64,000 nt of DNA, from assembly GCA_029258375.1 (NCBI GenBank), contig JARHZA010000001.1, positions 911,564-975,563 of the forward strand. Direction: 5' to 3'. The translations under genes were made by a program, and so were the position numbers. This document shows positions 45,000-54,140 of this stretch, piece after piece (position 1 is the stretch's first letter; each line of letters starts with the position of its first letter). This stretch comes from Eubacterium sp. Lineage in GTDB: Bacteria > Bacillota > Clostridia > Oscillospirales > Acutalibacteraceae. The notes under the pieces were generated by a model. It made no database searches. It had not been told where the DNA came from and saw nothing but the letters and a program-made list of their open reading frames with translations.

Positions 45000-45581
45000 A
45001 TGGCTTTAGTACCATATGTAGTTGAACAAACCGGTAACGGGGAACGTTCAATGGACATTTTCTCTCGTTTGCTTAACGACAGAATTATTGTTCTTTCAGA
45101 TGAAGTTAATTCACAAACCGCATCACTTGTTGTTGCACAGTTGCTTTTCCTTGAAAGCCAAGACAGCGAAAAAGACATTAGTCTTTATATTAACTCTCCA
45201 GGCGGTTCAGTTACAGACGGAATGGCAATATATGACACAATGAATTATATTAAATGTGATGTTTCTACAATTTGTGTAGGTATGGCTGCATCAATGGGTG
45301 CATTCCTTCTTTCAAGTGGGGCAAAGGGCAAACGTATTTGTCTTCCTAATGCTGAAGTTATGATTCATCAACCACTTGGTCAAACACAAGGTCAAGCTAC
45401 TGAAATTGAAATTGCAGCTAAACACATTTTACAAACTAAAGAGAAGTTAAATAAGATCCTTGCTGATAACTGTGGCAAAACTGTTGAAGAACTTGCAAAA
45501 GATACAGACAGAGATAACTGGCTTACTGCACAGCAAGCCCTTGAATATGGCCTTGTAGATAAGGTAATAGATAAGAGATAA
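45000..45581 (+). CDS. clpP: ATP-dependent Clp protease proteolytic subunit
   Basis: 193 residues; the serine protease triad is S98 in [10 protein letters not shown]123 in MIHQPLG and an Asp near 172. No long propeptide is present. It forms the tetradecameric chamber fed by ClpX and other Clp ATPases. AAAGGTAGT lies before the ATG, 23 bases after tig. Confidence 0.97.
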   Translation: MALVPYVVEQTGNGERSMDIFSRLLNDRIIVLSDEVNSQTASLVVAQLLFLESQDSEKDISLYINSPGGSVTDGMAIYDTMNYIKCDVSTICVGMAASMGAFLLSSGAKGKRICLPNAEVMIHQPLGQTQGQATEIEIAAKHILQTKEKLNKILADNCGKTVEELAKDTDRDNWLTAQQALEYGLVDKVIDKR

Positions 45582-45602
45582 TTTACAAGGAGTTCCTATT
45601 TT

Positions 45603-46886
45603 ATGGCAAAAGACGACAAAAGAAATTACGTTGCAAGATGTTCTTTTTGTGGTAAATCAGAGTCTATGGTACAAAAGTTAATTGAAGGACCTGGCGTGTT
45701 CATTTGTGATGAATGTGTCGGTCTTTGCAATCAACTTATTGGTAATATAAGCGAACCAGTTGTTAATAGCAAAGATACTGAAGACGAAATCGTACTTCCT
45801 ACACCTGTTGAAATTAAAGAAAAACTTGATGAATATGTTATTGGTCAAGACGAGGCAAAAGTTGCGCTTTCTGTTGCTGTTTATAATCATTATAAGCGTA
45901 TTTATTCTGCAATAGATAGTGATGTTGAATTACAAAAAAGTAATATTTTACTTTTAGGTCCTACTGGTGTTGGTAAAACAATGCTTGCACAGACACTTGC
46001 AAAAATTCTTAATGTTCCTTTTGCAATTGCTGATGCTACAACTCTTACTGAAGCTGGTTATGTTGGTGAGGACGTAGAAAACATCCTACTACGCTTAATA
46101 CAAGCAGCTGATTTTGATGTTGAAAAGGCACAACGTGGAATTATTTATGTTGATGAAATTGATAAGATTTCTCGTAAATCGGAAAATCGTTCAATTACAA
46201 GAGACGTAAGTGGCGAAGGTGTTCAACAGGCGTTATTGAAAATTCTTGAAGGTACAGTTTCAAATGTTCCTCCAGGTGGTGGAAGAAAACATCCTCAACA
46301 AGAATTTATACAAATTGATACCACCAATATTCTTTTTATTTGCGGTGGTGCATTTGACGGTATCGAAAAAATTATTGAAAAAAGAATTGGTACTAAATCA
46401 ATGGGATTTGGTGCAACAGTTGAACAAAATAAGGTTGATGAAACTCAAATTCTTAAAAATACAATACAGCACGATCTTGTAAAGTATGGTCTTATCCCTG
46501 AACTTATAGGTCGTATTCCTGTTATAACAGTTCTTGATAATCTTGATAAAAATGCTCTTGTTAGAATTATGACTGAACCTAAAAATTCAATCATTAAACA
46601 GTATAAAAAGCTTTTTGAGATGGATGGAGTAGAACTTGAAATTAAAGAAGATGCACTTGAGGCTATTGCAGATGTTACTCTTGAGAGAAAAACAGGTGCA
46701 AGAGGTCTTCGTAGTGTTCTTGAAAATGTTTTGACTGACCTTATGTATAACATTCCAAGTGATAGTACAGTAGAAAAAGTTATTATTACTGAAGATATGG
46801 TTAAAAATGGTTCAGAGCCAATAATTTTAAGAAACCCACAAAAGGAAGTTAAAAAATTAACTACAACAAATCTTAAAAGTGTATAA
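45603..46886 (+). CDS. clpX: ATP-dependent Clp protease ATP-binding subunit ClpX
   Basis: A 427-residue AAA+ unfoldase. The N-terminal zinc-binding domain has C13, C16, C35 and C38 (CSFCGK, CDECVG). Walker A GPTGVGKT is near 119-126, Walker B YVDEIDK, and an IGF-like ClpP-docking loop is expected near [17 protein letters not shown] lies 11 bases before the ATG. Ends at a strong terminator. Confidence 0.97.
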   Translation: MAKDDKRNYVARCSFCGKSESMVQKLIEGPGVFICDECVGLCNQLIGNISEPVVNSKDTEDEIVLPTPVEIKEKLDEYVIGQDEAKVALSVAVYNHYKRIYSAIDSDVELQKSNILLLGPTGVGKTMLAQTLAKILNVPFAIADATTLTEAGYVGEDVENILLRLIQAADFDVEKAQRGIIYVDEIDKISRKSENRSITRDVSGEGVQQALLKILEGTVSNVPPGGGRKHPQQEFIQIDTTNILFICGGAFDGIEKIIEKRIGTKSMGFGATVEQNKVDETQILKNTIQHDLVKYGLIPELIGRIPVITVLDNLDKNALVRIMTEPKNSIIKQYKKLFEMDGVELEIKEDALEAIADVTLERKTGARGLRSVLENVLTDLMYNIPSDSTVEKVIITEDMVKNGSEPIILRNPQKEVKKLTTTNLKSV

Positions 46887-46894
46887 ACTGATAT

Positions 46895-46924
46895 AAAAGG
46901 CAAGTCTTAGACTTGCCTTTTATT
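46895..46924 (+). terminator. terminator after clpX
   Basis: AAAAGGCAAGTC-TTA-GACTTGCCTTTT. Its right arm also supplies the -35 of the lon promoter. Confidence 0.88.
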
Positions 46925-46941
46925 TATTTATATTATATAAT
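46913..46941 (+). promoter_or_regulatory. promoter of lon-engB-lysA
   Basis: TTGCCT (46913-46918, inside the clpX terminator stem), 17 bases, TATAAT (46936-46941). Confidence 0.7.
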
Positions 46942-46967
46942 ACTATCGACTATTTTAAGGTGATAAT

Positions 46968-49403
46968 ATGAGTGAAATAAATTATATAAATGAACTTTTA
47001 AATCTTCCAGTAATTCCTTTAAGAGGAATTGTTGTTTTTCCTGAAATGATACTTCATTTCGATGTGGGAAGAAAAAAGAGCGTAGCAGCTCTTAAAGCAG
47101 CAATGGAAAAAGACCAAATGGTTTTTCTTGTTGCACAAAAGGATGCGTCTATTGATGATCCAAACATTGATGATTTATATTCTTTAGGAACTATTTGTAC
47201 TATAAAACAAATGATAAAAATTCCTAATTCAGAAAATTTGCGTGTTGTTGTTGAAGGTGTTCAAAGAGCAAATCTTATTTCATTTTCTCCAAATGAACCA
47301 TATATGGTTGGAACTATTGACGAAGTTGATTATGTTCCACTTAGTGAAAGTGACGAAGAAAAAGCATATAGAAGAACTGTTAAAAGAGAATTCGAAAAAT
47401 ATGCAACGTTAGTTCCGAAGATTAGTAATGAAGTAAAAGCAAAAGTTATTTCATTAAATGAAAGTGGAGAACTTTGCGATTTTATTTGTACAAATACATT
47501 TCTTGAATATCAAGAGAAACAGACTATTCTTGAAGCAATAACAAATATTGATAGATTAGCAAAACTTTTTGTTCTCCTAAAAAAAGAAAATTCAACTTTA
47601 GAAATTGAAACTGAAATTCATGAAAAAGTGCAAAATGAAATTGATAAAAATCAAAAAGAATACTATCTTCGTGAAGAAATGAAAGTTATAGCTGATACAC
47701 TTGGAGATAACGAGAATCCAGTTGAAGAAGCAGAAGAATATAAGTCGAAAATTACTAAACTTGAATGCAATGATGAAATAAAAAATAAGTTGCTTAAAGA
47801 GTGCAACAAACTTATGAAAATGCCTCAAGGTTCACATGAAGGAACTGTTGTTCGTAATTATCTTGACAAGTGTCTTGAAATTCCTTTTGGTAAATATACA
47901 AAAGATTCTATCAACATTCAAAAAAGTAGAAAAATTCTCGATAAAGATCATTATTCTCTTGATAAAGTCAAAGAGAGAATAGTTGAATCTCTTGCTGTAT
48001 ATAAAAGAAATCCTGATTTTTCAGGTCAAATTATATGTCTTGCAGGTCCTCCTGGGGTTGGTAAAACTTCAATTGTAAAAAGCCTTGCGAAAAGTATGAA
48101 TAGAAATTATGTGCGTGTCGCACTTGGTGGAATCCATGACGAAGCCGAAATTCGAGGTCATAGACGAACATATATAGGAGCTATGACTGGTAGAATAGTT
48201 GATGCACTTATTAAAAGTGGATCTATGAATCCAATTATACTTCTTGATGAGATTGATAAAGTTGGAAAAGATATAAAAGGAGATCCAGAGTCCGCTCTTC
48301 TCGAAGCTCTTGATCCAGAACAAAATGTTAGCTTTACAGATCATTATATTGACTTCCCAATCGATTTAAGCAAGGTTATGTTTATAACAACTGCAAATGA
48401 TACATCAACAATATCTCCACCACTTTTTGATAGAATGGAGGTAATTCAGTTAGGTTCTTATACAGAAGAAGAAAAATTTCACATTGCTAAAGAGCATCTT
48501 TTGCAAAGAGAAATGAAAAAACATAGTCTGAACAAAAGAGAGTTTAAATTGACAGATGAGGCCATTTATACGCTTATAGAATCATATACTGTTGAGGCTG
48601 GTGTAAGAAAACTCGAAAAGGCAATAGCAACTTTATGTAGAAAAGCTTCTGTAGCCCTTGAAAGTGGAAGTAAATCATTTAAAGTTAATAATGATAATAT
48701 TGAAAGTATACTTGGTCCAAAAAAATTCGAAAAAGATAAAATCAACGAAGAAAATCTTGTAGGAACTGTCAATGGCCTTGCTTGGACAAGTGTTGGAGGA
48801 ACTCTACTTCCTATTGAAGTATCAGCACTTGAAGGAACAGGCAAAATTGAATTAACAGGCAATCTTGGTGATGTTATGAAAGAAAGTGCTAAAACAGCAG
48901 TTTCTTATGTTCGATCAAAGGCTAAAGATTTTGGTATTGATGGTGATTTTTACAAAAACAAAGACATACATATACATGCTCCAGAATCTGCAATACCTAA
49001 AGACGGACCTTCAGCTGGTTTAGCAATAACAACTGCTATTGTTTCCGAACTTACAGGCATACCAATTAAAAATACTGTTGCTATGACAGGAGAAATTAGT
49101 CTTAAGGGAAAAGCAATGAAAATTGGTGGTTTAAAAGAAAAAAGTATGGCTGCTTACAAAGCTGGATGCAAAATCGTAATTATTCCACAAGATAATTTTT
49201 CAGATTTAAATGAAATATCTGACGAGGTTAAAAATGGAGTTTCATTTGTTACGGCAAAATCTATTTTAGATGTACTTCCGGTTGCACTTGAAAATATGCC
49301 TATGTCTTCAAAAACAGATGTCACTGATAATGCTATTAAAAATGAAAGTAACATTGTTACTAACACAAACAAATCTAAAGAAGGAACTATAATAACTCAA
49401 TAA
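46968..49403 (+). CDS. lon: ATP-dependent protease Lon
   Basis: An 811-residue LonA protease. The N-terminal substrate-binding domain starts LPVIPLRGIVVFPEM, the AAA+ domain has Walker A GPPGVGKTS (near 363) and Walker B ILLDEIDK, and the protease has S682 in PKDGPSAG with the partner Lys in GGLKEKSMAA. The last 35 residues are an extra Ser/Asn/Thr-rich tail. AAGGTGATAAT lies before the ATG. It clears misfolded and short-lived proteins in the cytoplasm. Confidence 0.97.
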   Translation: MSEINYINELLNLPVIPLRGIVVFPEMILHFDVGRKKSVAALKAAMEKDQMVFLVAQKDASIDDPNIDDLYSLGTICTIKQMIKIPNSENLRVVVEGVQRANLISFSPNEPYMVGTIDEVDYVPLSESDEEKAYRRTVKREFEKYATLVPKISNEVKAKVISLNESGELCDFICTNTFLEYQEKQTILEAITNIDRLAKLFVLLKKENSTLEIETEIHEKVQNEIDKNQKEYYLREEMKVIADTLGDNENPVEEAEEYKSKITKLECNDEIKNKLLKECNKLMKMPQGSHEGTVVRNYLDKCLEIPFGKYTKDSINIQKSRKILDKDHYSLDKVKERIVESLAVYKRNPDFSGQIICLAGPPGVGKTSIVKSLAKSMNRNYVRVALGGIHDEAEIRGHRRTYIGAMTGRIVDALIKSGSMNPIILLDEIDKVGKDIKGDPESALLEALDPEQNVSFTDHYIDFPIDLSKVMFITTANDTSTISPPLFDRMEVIQLGSYTEEEKFHIAKEHLLQREMKKHSLNKREFKLTDEAIYTLIESYTVEAGVRKLEKAIATLCRKASVALESGSKSFKVNNDNIESILGPKKFEKDKINEENLVGTVNGLAWTSVGGTLLPIEVSALEGTGKIELTGNLGDVMKESAKTAVSYVRSKAKDFGIDGDFYKNKDIHIHAPESAIPKDGPSAGLAITTAIVSELTGIPIKNTVAMTGEISLKGKAMKIGGLKEKSMAAYKAGCKIVIIPQDNFSDLNEISDEVKNGVSFVTAKSILDVLPVALENMPMSSKTDVTDNAIKNESNIVTNTNKSKEGTIITQ

Positions 49404-49407
49404 TATT

Positions 49408-49989
49408 ATGAATTACAATAAAGCAGAATTTGATAGATCATTTGGAATATCAACTCAATTACCGATTTCAGACAAGCCAGAGATAACATTTGCTGGTAGA
49501 TCAAATGTTGGTAAAAGTTCATTACTCAACAAATTATTTAATAGAAAAAATTTAGCGAGAGTAAGTTCAGTTCCAGGTAAAACAATAACTATAAACTTTT
49601 ACAATGTAGATGATCATAGATTTGTAGATCTTCCAGGTTATGGCTATGCTAAAATATCCAAACAAGAAAGAGACAGATTTGGCGAGCTTATGGAAGGTTA
49701 CTTCCAAAGCGGACGTAAAATAAATTTAGTTGTTCAACTAATAGATATGCGTCATAAACCTACAGCAGATGATTATGGTATGATATCTTTTATGGAACAG
49801 ATGAATCTTCCATTTATTGTCGTTTTAACAAAAGCAGATAAATTAAAGAAAAAAGAATATGAAAAAAGAGTAAATTCAATAGGTGAAGAACTTAATAATC
49901 CTCAATATCCAGTGATTCCTTTCTCTTCTGTTACAGGACAGGGCGTTGATGAGATTAAAAGTTTAATTGAAAAAGCACTTGTTGAATAG
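49408..49989 (+). CDS. engB: ribosome biogenesis GTP-binding protein YsxC/EngB
   Basis: A 193-residue TRAFAC GTPase for 50S assembly. G1 is AGRSNVGKSSLLN, G3 DLPGYGYAK, G4 TKAD and G5 in PFSSVTGQG. It begins only 4 bases after the lon stop, and I see no Shine-Dalgarno in front, so translation probably depends on ribosomes finishing lon. The lon-engB order is common in Firmicutes. Confidence 0.96.
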   Translation: MNYNKAEFDRSFGISTQLPISDKPEITFAGRSNVGKSSLLNKLFNRKNLARVSSVPGKTITINFYNVDDHRFVDLPGYGYAKISKQERDRFGELMEGYFQSGRKINLVVQLIDMRHKPTADDYGMISFMEQMNLPFIVVLTKADKLKKKEYEKRVNSIGEELNNPQYPVIPFSSVTGQGVDEIKSLIEKALVE

Positions 49990-49998
49990 GAGGACAAT

Positions 49999-51273
49999 AT
50001 GAATAAAAAACCATTTGTAACAAAAGAAAAAATTCAAGAAATCATGAAGGAGTATCCAACCCCTTTTCATATTTATGACGAAAAGGGAATAAGGCAAAAT
50101 GCTGATAATCTTAGAAAAGCATTTTCTTGGAATAAAGGGTTTAAAGAATATTTTGCAGTGAAAGCAACTCCAAACCCATTTTTAATCAATATTTTAAGAG
50201 AATATGGTTGTGGATGCGACTGTTCATCAAAAACTGAACTTATGATGGCAAAAACAATAGGTGCTGTTGGCGATGAAATAATGTTTTCATCAAATGATAC
50301 GCCTGCTGACGAGTTTAAATATTGTAATGATTTGGGTGGCATTATAAATCTTGATGATATAACACATATTGATGTTGTAGAAAAGGCATGTGGTAAGTTG
50401 CCTAAAAAAATGAGTTGTCGTTACAATCCAGGTGGAATATTCAAAATTAGCAATGGTATTATGGATAACCCTGGTGATGCTAAATATGGTATGACCACTG
50501 AACAGATTTTTGAAGCTTTCAAAATTATGAAAGAAAAAGGTGTTGAGGAATTTGGTATTCACTCATTCCTTTGTTCAAATACTGTTACAAATGAATATTA
50601 CCCAATGCTTGCAAAAGTTCTTTTTGAACTTGCAGTAGAATTAAAAAATAAACTTGATGTTAATATTAAGTTTATAAATCTTTCTGGTGGCGTTGGTATT
50701 CCATATACTCCAGATCAAGAACCAAATGATATTTTTGTTATAGGCGAAGGCGTACATAAAGTTTATGATGAAGTTCTTGTTCCAGCAGGTATGGATGATG
50801 TTGCTATTTACACTGAGCTTGGTAGATTTATGATGGGACCTTATGGTGCACTTATTACAGAGGCTATCAATGAAAAACACACACATAAAGAATATGTTGG
50901 TGTTGATGCTTGTGCAGTTAACCTTATGAGACCAGCAATTTATGGTGCATATCATCATATTACAGTTCTTGGTAAAGAAAATGAACCTTGTGAATATAAG
51001 TATGACGTTACTGGTTCACTTTGTGAAAATTGTGATAAATTTGCAGTTGATAGAATGTTACCTAAAATTGAAATGGGAGATATTCTTTATATTCACGATG
51101 CAGGAGCTCATGGTTATTCAATGGGCTATAACTATAACGGTAAACTTAAATCTGCAGAAATTCTTCTTTGTGAAGATGGTTCTGCAAAACTCATAAGACG
51201 TGCAGAAACACCAAAAGATTATTTTGCAACTTTTGATTGTTTTGACTTTTATGATGAACTAATTAAAGAATAA
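49999..51273 (+). CDS. lysA: diaminopimelate decarboxylase
   Basis: A 424-residue fold-type III PLP enzyme converting meso-diaminopimelate to lysine. The PLP lysine is K55 in YFAVKATPNP. FINLSGGVGIPYTP binds phosphate, and the C-terminal beta-barrel has VTGSLCENCDKFA and HDAGAHGYSMGYNYNG. CYTS-type CxxC (CENC) completes the active site. AGGAGGA precedes the ATG. The related ornithine/arginine decarboxylases are less likely, given the GAHGY and SLCE motifs. Confidence 0.9.
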   Translation: MNKKPFVTKEKIQEIMKEYPTPFHIYDEKGIRQNADNLRKAFSWNKGFKEYFAVKATPNPFLINILREYGCGCDCSSKTELMMAKTIGAVGDEIMFSSNDTPADEFKYCNDLGGIINLDDITHIDVVEKACGKLPKKMSCRYNPGGIFKISNGIMDNPGDAKYGMTTEQIFEAFKIMKEKGVEEFGIHSFLCSNTVTNEYYPMLAKVLFELAVELKNKLDVNIKFINLSGGVGIPYTPDQEPNDIFVIGEGVHKVYDEVLVPAGMDDVAIYTELGRFMMGPYGALITEAINEKHTHKEYVGVDACAVNLMRPAIYGAYHHITVLGKENEPCEYKYDVTGSLCENCDKFAVDRMLPKIEMGDILYIHDAGAHGYSMGYNYNGKLKSAEILLCEDGSAKLIRRAETPKDYFATFDCFDFYDELIKE

Positions 51274-51280
51274 ATTGTTA

Positions 51281-51307
51281 AATCCTCGAATATTTCGAGG
51301 ATTTTTC
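51281..51307 (+). terminator. terminator after lysA
   Basis: AATCCTCGAA-TAT-TTCGAGGATT followed by T's. Confidence 0.9.
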
Positions 51308-51363
51308 TTTACTTTCAAACTTTAGTGTGTTAAAATATATAAAAACAAAGTTGGAGTGATAAT

Positions 51364-51669
51364 ATGGCACGTCCTCGTGAAGATAAAAATTTAGAGTTTT
51401 TATATAAAGCAATTTTACAACTTGAAAATCTTGAAGAATGCTATGACTTTTTTGAAGATTTATGTACTGTGCAAGAATTAAAATCTTTAAGTCAAAGAAT
51501 TGTAGTTGCGAAAATGCTTTCAGAAAAATCAGTTTATACTGACATAGTTAGCGAAACAGGTGCATCTACCGCAACAATTAGTCGTGTTAACAGAAGCTTG
51601 CAATACGGCTGCGATGGATATGATATTGTTTTTGCAAGACTAAAGGACTTGGAAAATAATGAGTTATAA
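51364..51669 (+). CDS. YerC/YecD-family TrpR-like regulator
   Basis: 101 residues forming an all-helical TrpR-superfamily DNA-binding fold: DFFEDLCTVQELKSLSQR, then the helix-turn-helix VAKMLSEKSVYTDIVSETGASTATISRVNR (51-80, read in two parts). Ligand and target genes are unknown for this branch. TTGGAGTGAT precedes the ATG. It overlaps the methyltransferase gene by 11 bases. A weak promoter (TTTACT-17-TAAAAT, 51308-51336) lies upstream. Confidence 0.88.
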   Translation: MARPREDKNLEFLYKAILQLENLEECYDFFEDLCTVQELKSLSQRIVVAKMLSEKSVYTDIVSETGASTATISRVNRSLQYGCDGYDIVFARLKDLENNEL

Positions 51670-52384
51670 TTATTTTGCTAAAGTATATGATGATTTAACT
51701 AATAATGTTGAATATGAAAAACGTGTTCAATATATATTGAATATCTTAAACGAAAATGGTATTTTTAGTGGTAAAATCCTTGATTTGGCTTGTGGAACAG
51801 GAACGATGACCGTTATAGCAAAGAAAAAAGGATTTGAACTAATTGGTGTTGATTTAAGTGAAGATATGTTAGCTATTGCTGATAACAAAGCAAATGGCAC
51901 GATAAACTTTATTAAAGCACATATGCAAGATTTTAAGTTAGGTTGTTGTGTAGACGCATGTATGTGTAACCTTGATTCAATAAACCATCTTGAAGATATT
52001 GAAGATGTAAAAAATACGTTTAAATGTGTATATAATGTATTAAGCGAAAATGGAATATTCGTTTTCGATGTTAATACTGTTTTTAAGCATAACGAAATTC
52101 TTGCAAATAATAGTTTTATTTTTGATGAAGAAAATTATTTTCTTGCTTGGGATAATGAATTAGTTGAAGAAAATGTTATTAAAATATTTATTGACATTTT
52201 TTCATATAATGGAATAAACTATGATAGATATTCTGAAACGTTTACAGAAAAAGCTTATGAAATTGATGAATTGAAACATGCGTTAGAGCCTTATTTTGAC
52301 GTTTTAGATGTTTTTGATGATATTTCTAAGGAAAAGCCTAAAAAAGATTCAGAAAGGCTTTATTTTGTTTGTAAAAGGAAATAA
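51659..52384 (+). CDS. class I SAM-dependent methyltransferase
   Basis: A 241-residue Rossmann-fold methyltransferase with motif I ILDLACGTGTMT (near 39-50), acidic end of strand 2 in LIGVDLSEDML, and motif IV MCNLDSINHL. The N-terminal YFAKVYDDLTNN is typical of small-molecule methyltransferases of the YqeM/CrmA-like group. Substrate unknown. AAAGGACTTGG precedes the ATG. Confidence 0.85.
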   Translation: MSYNYFAKVYDDLTNNVEYEKRVQYILNILNENGIFSGKILDLACGTGTMTVIAKKKGFELIGVDLSEDMLAIADNKANGTINFIKAHMQDFKLGCCVDACMCNLDSINHLEDIEDVKNTFKCVYNVLSENGIFVFDVNTVFKHNEILANNSFIFDEENYFLAWDNELVEENVIKIFIDIFSYNGINYDRYSETFTEKAYEIDELKHALEPYFDVLDVFDDISKEKPKKDSERLYFVCKRK

Positions 52385-52387
52385 ATA

Positions 52388-53266
52388 ATGGGAAAGATTG
52401 TTAGATATATAACCGAAGACGGTAGCGCATTCGTTATTGCTGCAGATACAAGCGATATGGTGCGTAAAATGGAAGAAATTCACAAGCCTTCTGCTGTTGT
52501 TACTGCGGCATTGGGTAGATTATTAACAGCATCATCAATGATGGGTGATATGCTTAAAGGCGAAGATGATTCGATTACTCTTAGATTAAATGGTAATGGT
52601 CCTGCTGGTTCTTTAATTGCTGTATCAGATAGTCATGGTAATGCAAGAGGTTATGTACAAAATACTGTTGTAGAATTACCTCTTAATGATAAAGGTAAAT
52701 TAGACGTTAAAGGTGCAGTTGGTACAGATGGCTATTTATATGTTCTTAAAGATATAGGCTTAAAAGAACCATTTGTTGGTACGACAGAGATAGTCAGTGG
52801 CGAAATAGCCGAAGATATTACAAATTATTTTGCTGTATCAGAACAAACCCCATCTGTTTGTGCGTTAGGTGTTTTAGTTAATCCAGATTTAACTGTAAAC
52901 TGTGCTGGCGGATTTATAATTCAGCTTTTACCAGGATGTCCAGAAGAGACAATCAGTAATATTGAAAAATCTTTAGAGGACATTCCATCAATAACACAGA
53001 TGATTTCTGATGGAATGAGTACAGATGATATTGCAAAAAGAGCAATGAAAGGTATTAACATCGATAAACTTGACGAATACGAAATCTCTTACAAATGCAA
53101 TTGTTCAAGAGACAGAGTAGAAAAAGCGTTAATATCAACTGGTATGGAATCTCTTAAAGAAATGTCTGAAAGTAGTGAAGACACAGTAGTTGAATGTCAT
53201 TTTTGCGAAAAGTCTTACAAATTTACTCCAAATGACATAAAAAATATAATCAAAAAAATAAATTAA
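52388..53266 (+). CDS. hslO: redox-regulated chaperone Hsp33
   Basis: A 292-residue holdase activated by oxidation. The zinc/disulfide switch is C237 and C239 (CNCSRDR) with C270 and C273 (CHFC). The N-terminal domain begins GKIVRYITEDGSAFVIAADT. Only 3 bases separate it from the methyltransferase stop. Such a chaperone fits an anaerobe that meets oxidative stress. Confidence 0.95.
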   Translation: MGKIVRYITEDGSAFVIAADTSDMVRKMEEIHKPSAVVTAALGRLLTASSMMGDMLKGEDDSITLRLNGNGPAGSLIAVSDSHGNARGYVQNTVVELPLNDKGKLDVKGAVGTDGYLYVLKDIGLKEPFVGTTEIVSGEIAEDITNYFAVSEQTPSVCALGVLVNPDLTVNCAGGFIIQLLPGCPEETISNIEKSLEDIPSITQMISDGMSTDDIAKRAMKGINIDKLDEYEISYKCNCSRDRVEKALISTGMESLKEMSESSEDTVVECHFCEKSYKFTPNDIKNIIKKIN

Positions 53267-53285
53267 AAAAAGTTTAAAAAAAGTG

Positions 53286-53314
53286 TTGACTTTTGCTTCA
53301 AGATGTAGTATCAT
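53286..53314 (+). promoter_or_regulatory. promoter of the five-tRNA operon
   Basis: TTGACT (53286-53291), 17 bases, TATCAT (53309-53314). Confidence 0.75.
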
Positions 53315-53343
53315 AATCAACGTTGCAGCAAGGCAACACACAC

Positions 53344-53419
53344 GGGAGCATAGCTCAGCTGGGAGAGCATCTGCCTTACAAGCAGAGGGTCACAGGTTCG
53401 AGCCCTGTTGTTCCCACCA
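53344..53419 (+). tRNA. tRNA-Val (anticodon TAC)
   Basis: 76 bases with acceptor GGGAGCA/TGTTCCC, discriminator A, encoded CCA, D-arm AGCTCAGCTGGGAGAGC and anticodon loop CTTACAA. Confidence 0.97.
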
Positions 53420-53420
53420 T

Positions 53421-53443
53421 ATTACACAGTTTATCTGTGTAAT
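53421..53443 (+). repeat. perfect hairpin in the tRNA-Val/tRNA-Asp spacer
   Basis: ATTACACAG-TTTAT-CTGTGTAAT, a 9-bp stem without a T-tail, so not a classical terminator. Confidence 0.7.
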
Positions 53444-53447
53444 ACTT

Positions 53448-53524
53448 GGCCCGGTAGTTCAGCTGGTTAGAACGCCTGCCTGTCACGCAGGAGGTCGACG
53501 GTTCGAGTCCGTTCCGGGTCGCCA
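53448..53524 (+). tRNA. tRNA-Asp (anticodon GTC)
   Basis: 77 bases with acceptor GGCCCGG/CCGGGTC (one G-T pair), discriminator G, encoded CCA and anticodon loop CTGTCAC. Confidence 0.97.
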
Positions 53525-53530
53525 ATTTGT

Positions 53531-53606
53531 GCTTCTGTAGCTCAGTCGGTAGAGCAGGGGACTGAAAATCCCCGTGTCGATGGTTCGATTCCGTCCGGAA
53601 GCACCA
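53531..53606 (+). tRNA. tRNA-Phe (anticodon GAA)
   Basis: 76 bases with acceptor GCTTCTG/CGGAAGC, discriminator A, encoded CCA and anticodon loop CTGAAAA between GGGGA and TCCCC. Confidence 0.97.
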
Positions 53607-53611
53607 TATAA

Positions 53612-53687
53612 GCGGATTTAGCTCATCCGGTAGAGCGCCACCTTGCCAAGGTGGAGGTGGCGAGTTCGAGTCTCGTAATCCGCTCCA
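53612..53687 (+). tRNA. tRNA-Gly (anticodon GCC)
   Basis: 76 bases with acceptor GCGGATT/AATCCGC, discriminator T, encoded CCA and anticodon loop TTGCCAA between CCACC and GGTGG. Confidence 0.97.
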
Positions 53688-53689
53688 AA

Positions 53690-53710
53690 GGGCACTATTA
53701 ATTAGTGCCC
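53690..53710 (+). repeat. hairpin in the tRNA-Gly/tRNA-Cys spacer
   Basis: GGGCACTA and TAGTGCCC around TTAAT, again without a T-tail. Confidence 0.65.
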
Positions 53711-53721
53711 ATTATATTCTC

Positions 53722-53796
53722 GGCACCATAGCCAAGTGGTAAGGCAGAGCTCTGCAAAAGCTTTACGCCCCAGTTCAAATCTGGGTGGTGCCTCCA
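53722..53796 (+). tRNA. tRNA-Cys (anticodon GCA)
   Basis: 75 bases with acceptor GGCACCA/TGGTGCC, discriminator T, encoded CCA and anticodon loop CTGCAAA between GAGCT and AGCTT. Last tRNA of the cluster. Confidence 0.96.
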
Positions 53797-53798
53797 AC

Positions 53799-53832
53799 AA
53801 GCAAGTCTAAATAATAGGCTTGCTTTTTTTAT
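53799..53832 (+). terminator. terminator of the tRNA operon
   Basis: AAGCAAGTCTA and TAGGCTTGCTT around AATAA, followed by T6. Confidence 0.88.
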
Positions 53833-54081
53833 ATTCTAACAACATATTGTGTTTTGCAATTTGTTTTTTATGTAATTATCTGATATGCTGATTTAGTTGA
53901 TTCAATTGTAATGAATGATATATTGTAAAATAACACATCATATACTTATTTTACATAGTAATTTATCATAAAATAAGATGAATTTTATTTATTCTTAACA
54001 AGAAAATTGAACGAAATTGCAAATTTATTAATATTGTTTACAATTTATTCATAAAATAGCCCATCTATTTTGATTTTTTTG
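53833..54081 (+). other. AT-rich intergenic region with one palindrome
   Basis: Most of the 344-base gap between tRNA-Cys and the next gene. No open frame with a ribosome site is seen on either strand. It contains the inverted repeat TGTAAAATAA (53924-53933) / TTATTTTACA (53946-53955), perfect over 10 bp with a 12-base spacer, about 150 bases before the downstream promoter. It could be a regulator site or chance in AT-rich DNA. Confidence 0.5.
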
Positions 54082-54110
54082 TTGAAATTTGAGTTTAATA
54101 ATGTTATACT
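54082..54110 (+). promoter_or_regulatory. promoter of the repeat-bearing membrane protein gene
   Basis: TTGAAA (54082-54087), 17 bases, TATACT (54105-54110). Confidence 0.75.
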
Positions 54111-54140
54111 ATCTTCATACTTTATAAGGAGGGCACTGCC

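Noticed and set aside
53283-53540. Plus-strand open frame across tRNA-Val and tRNA-Asp
   Set aside because: The peptide (SSAGRASALQAEGHRFEP, VVQLVRTPACHAGGRRFES) is the familiar translation of tRNA genes, not a protein.
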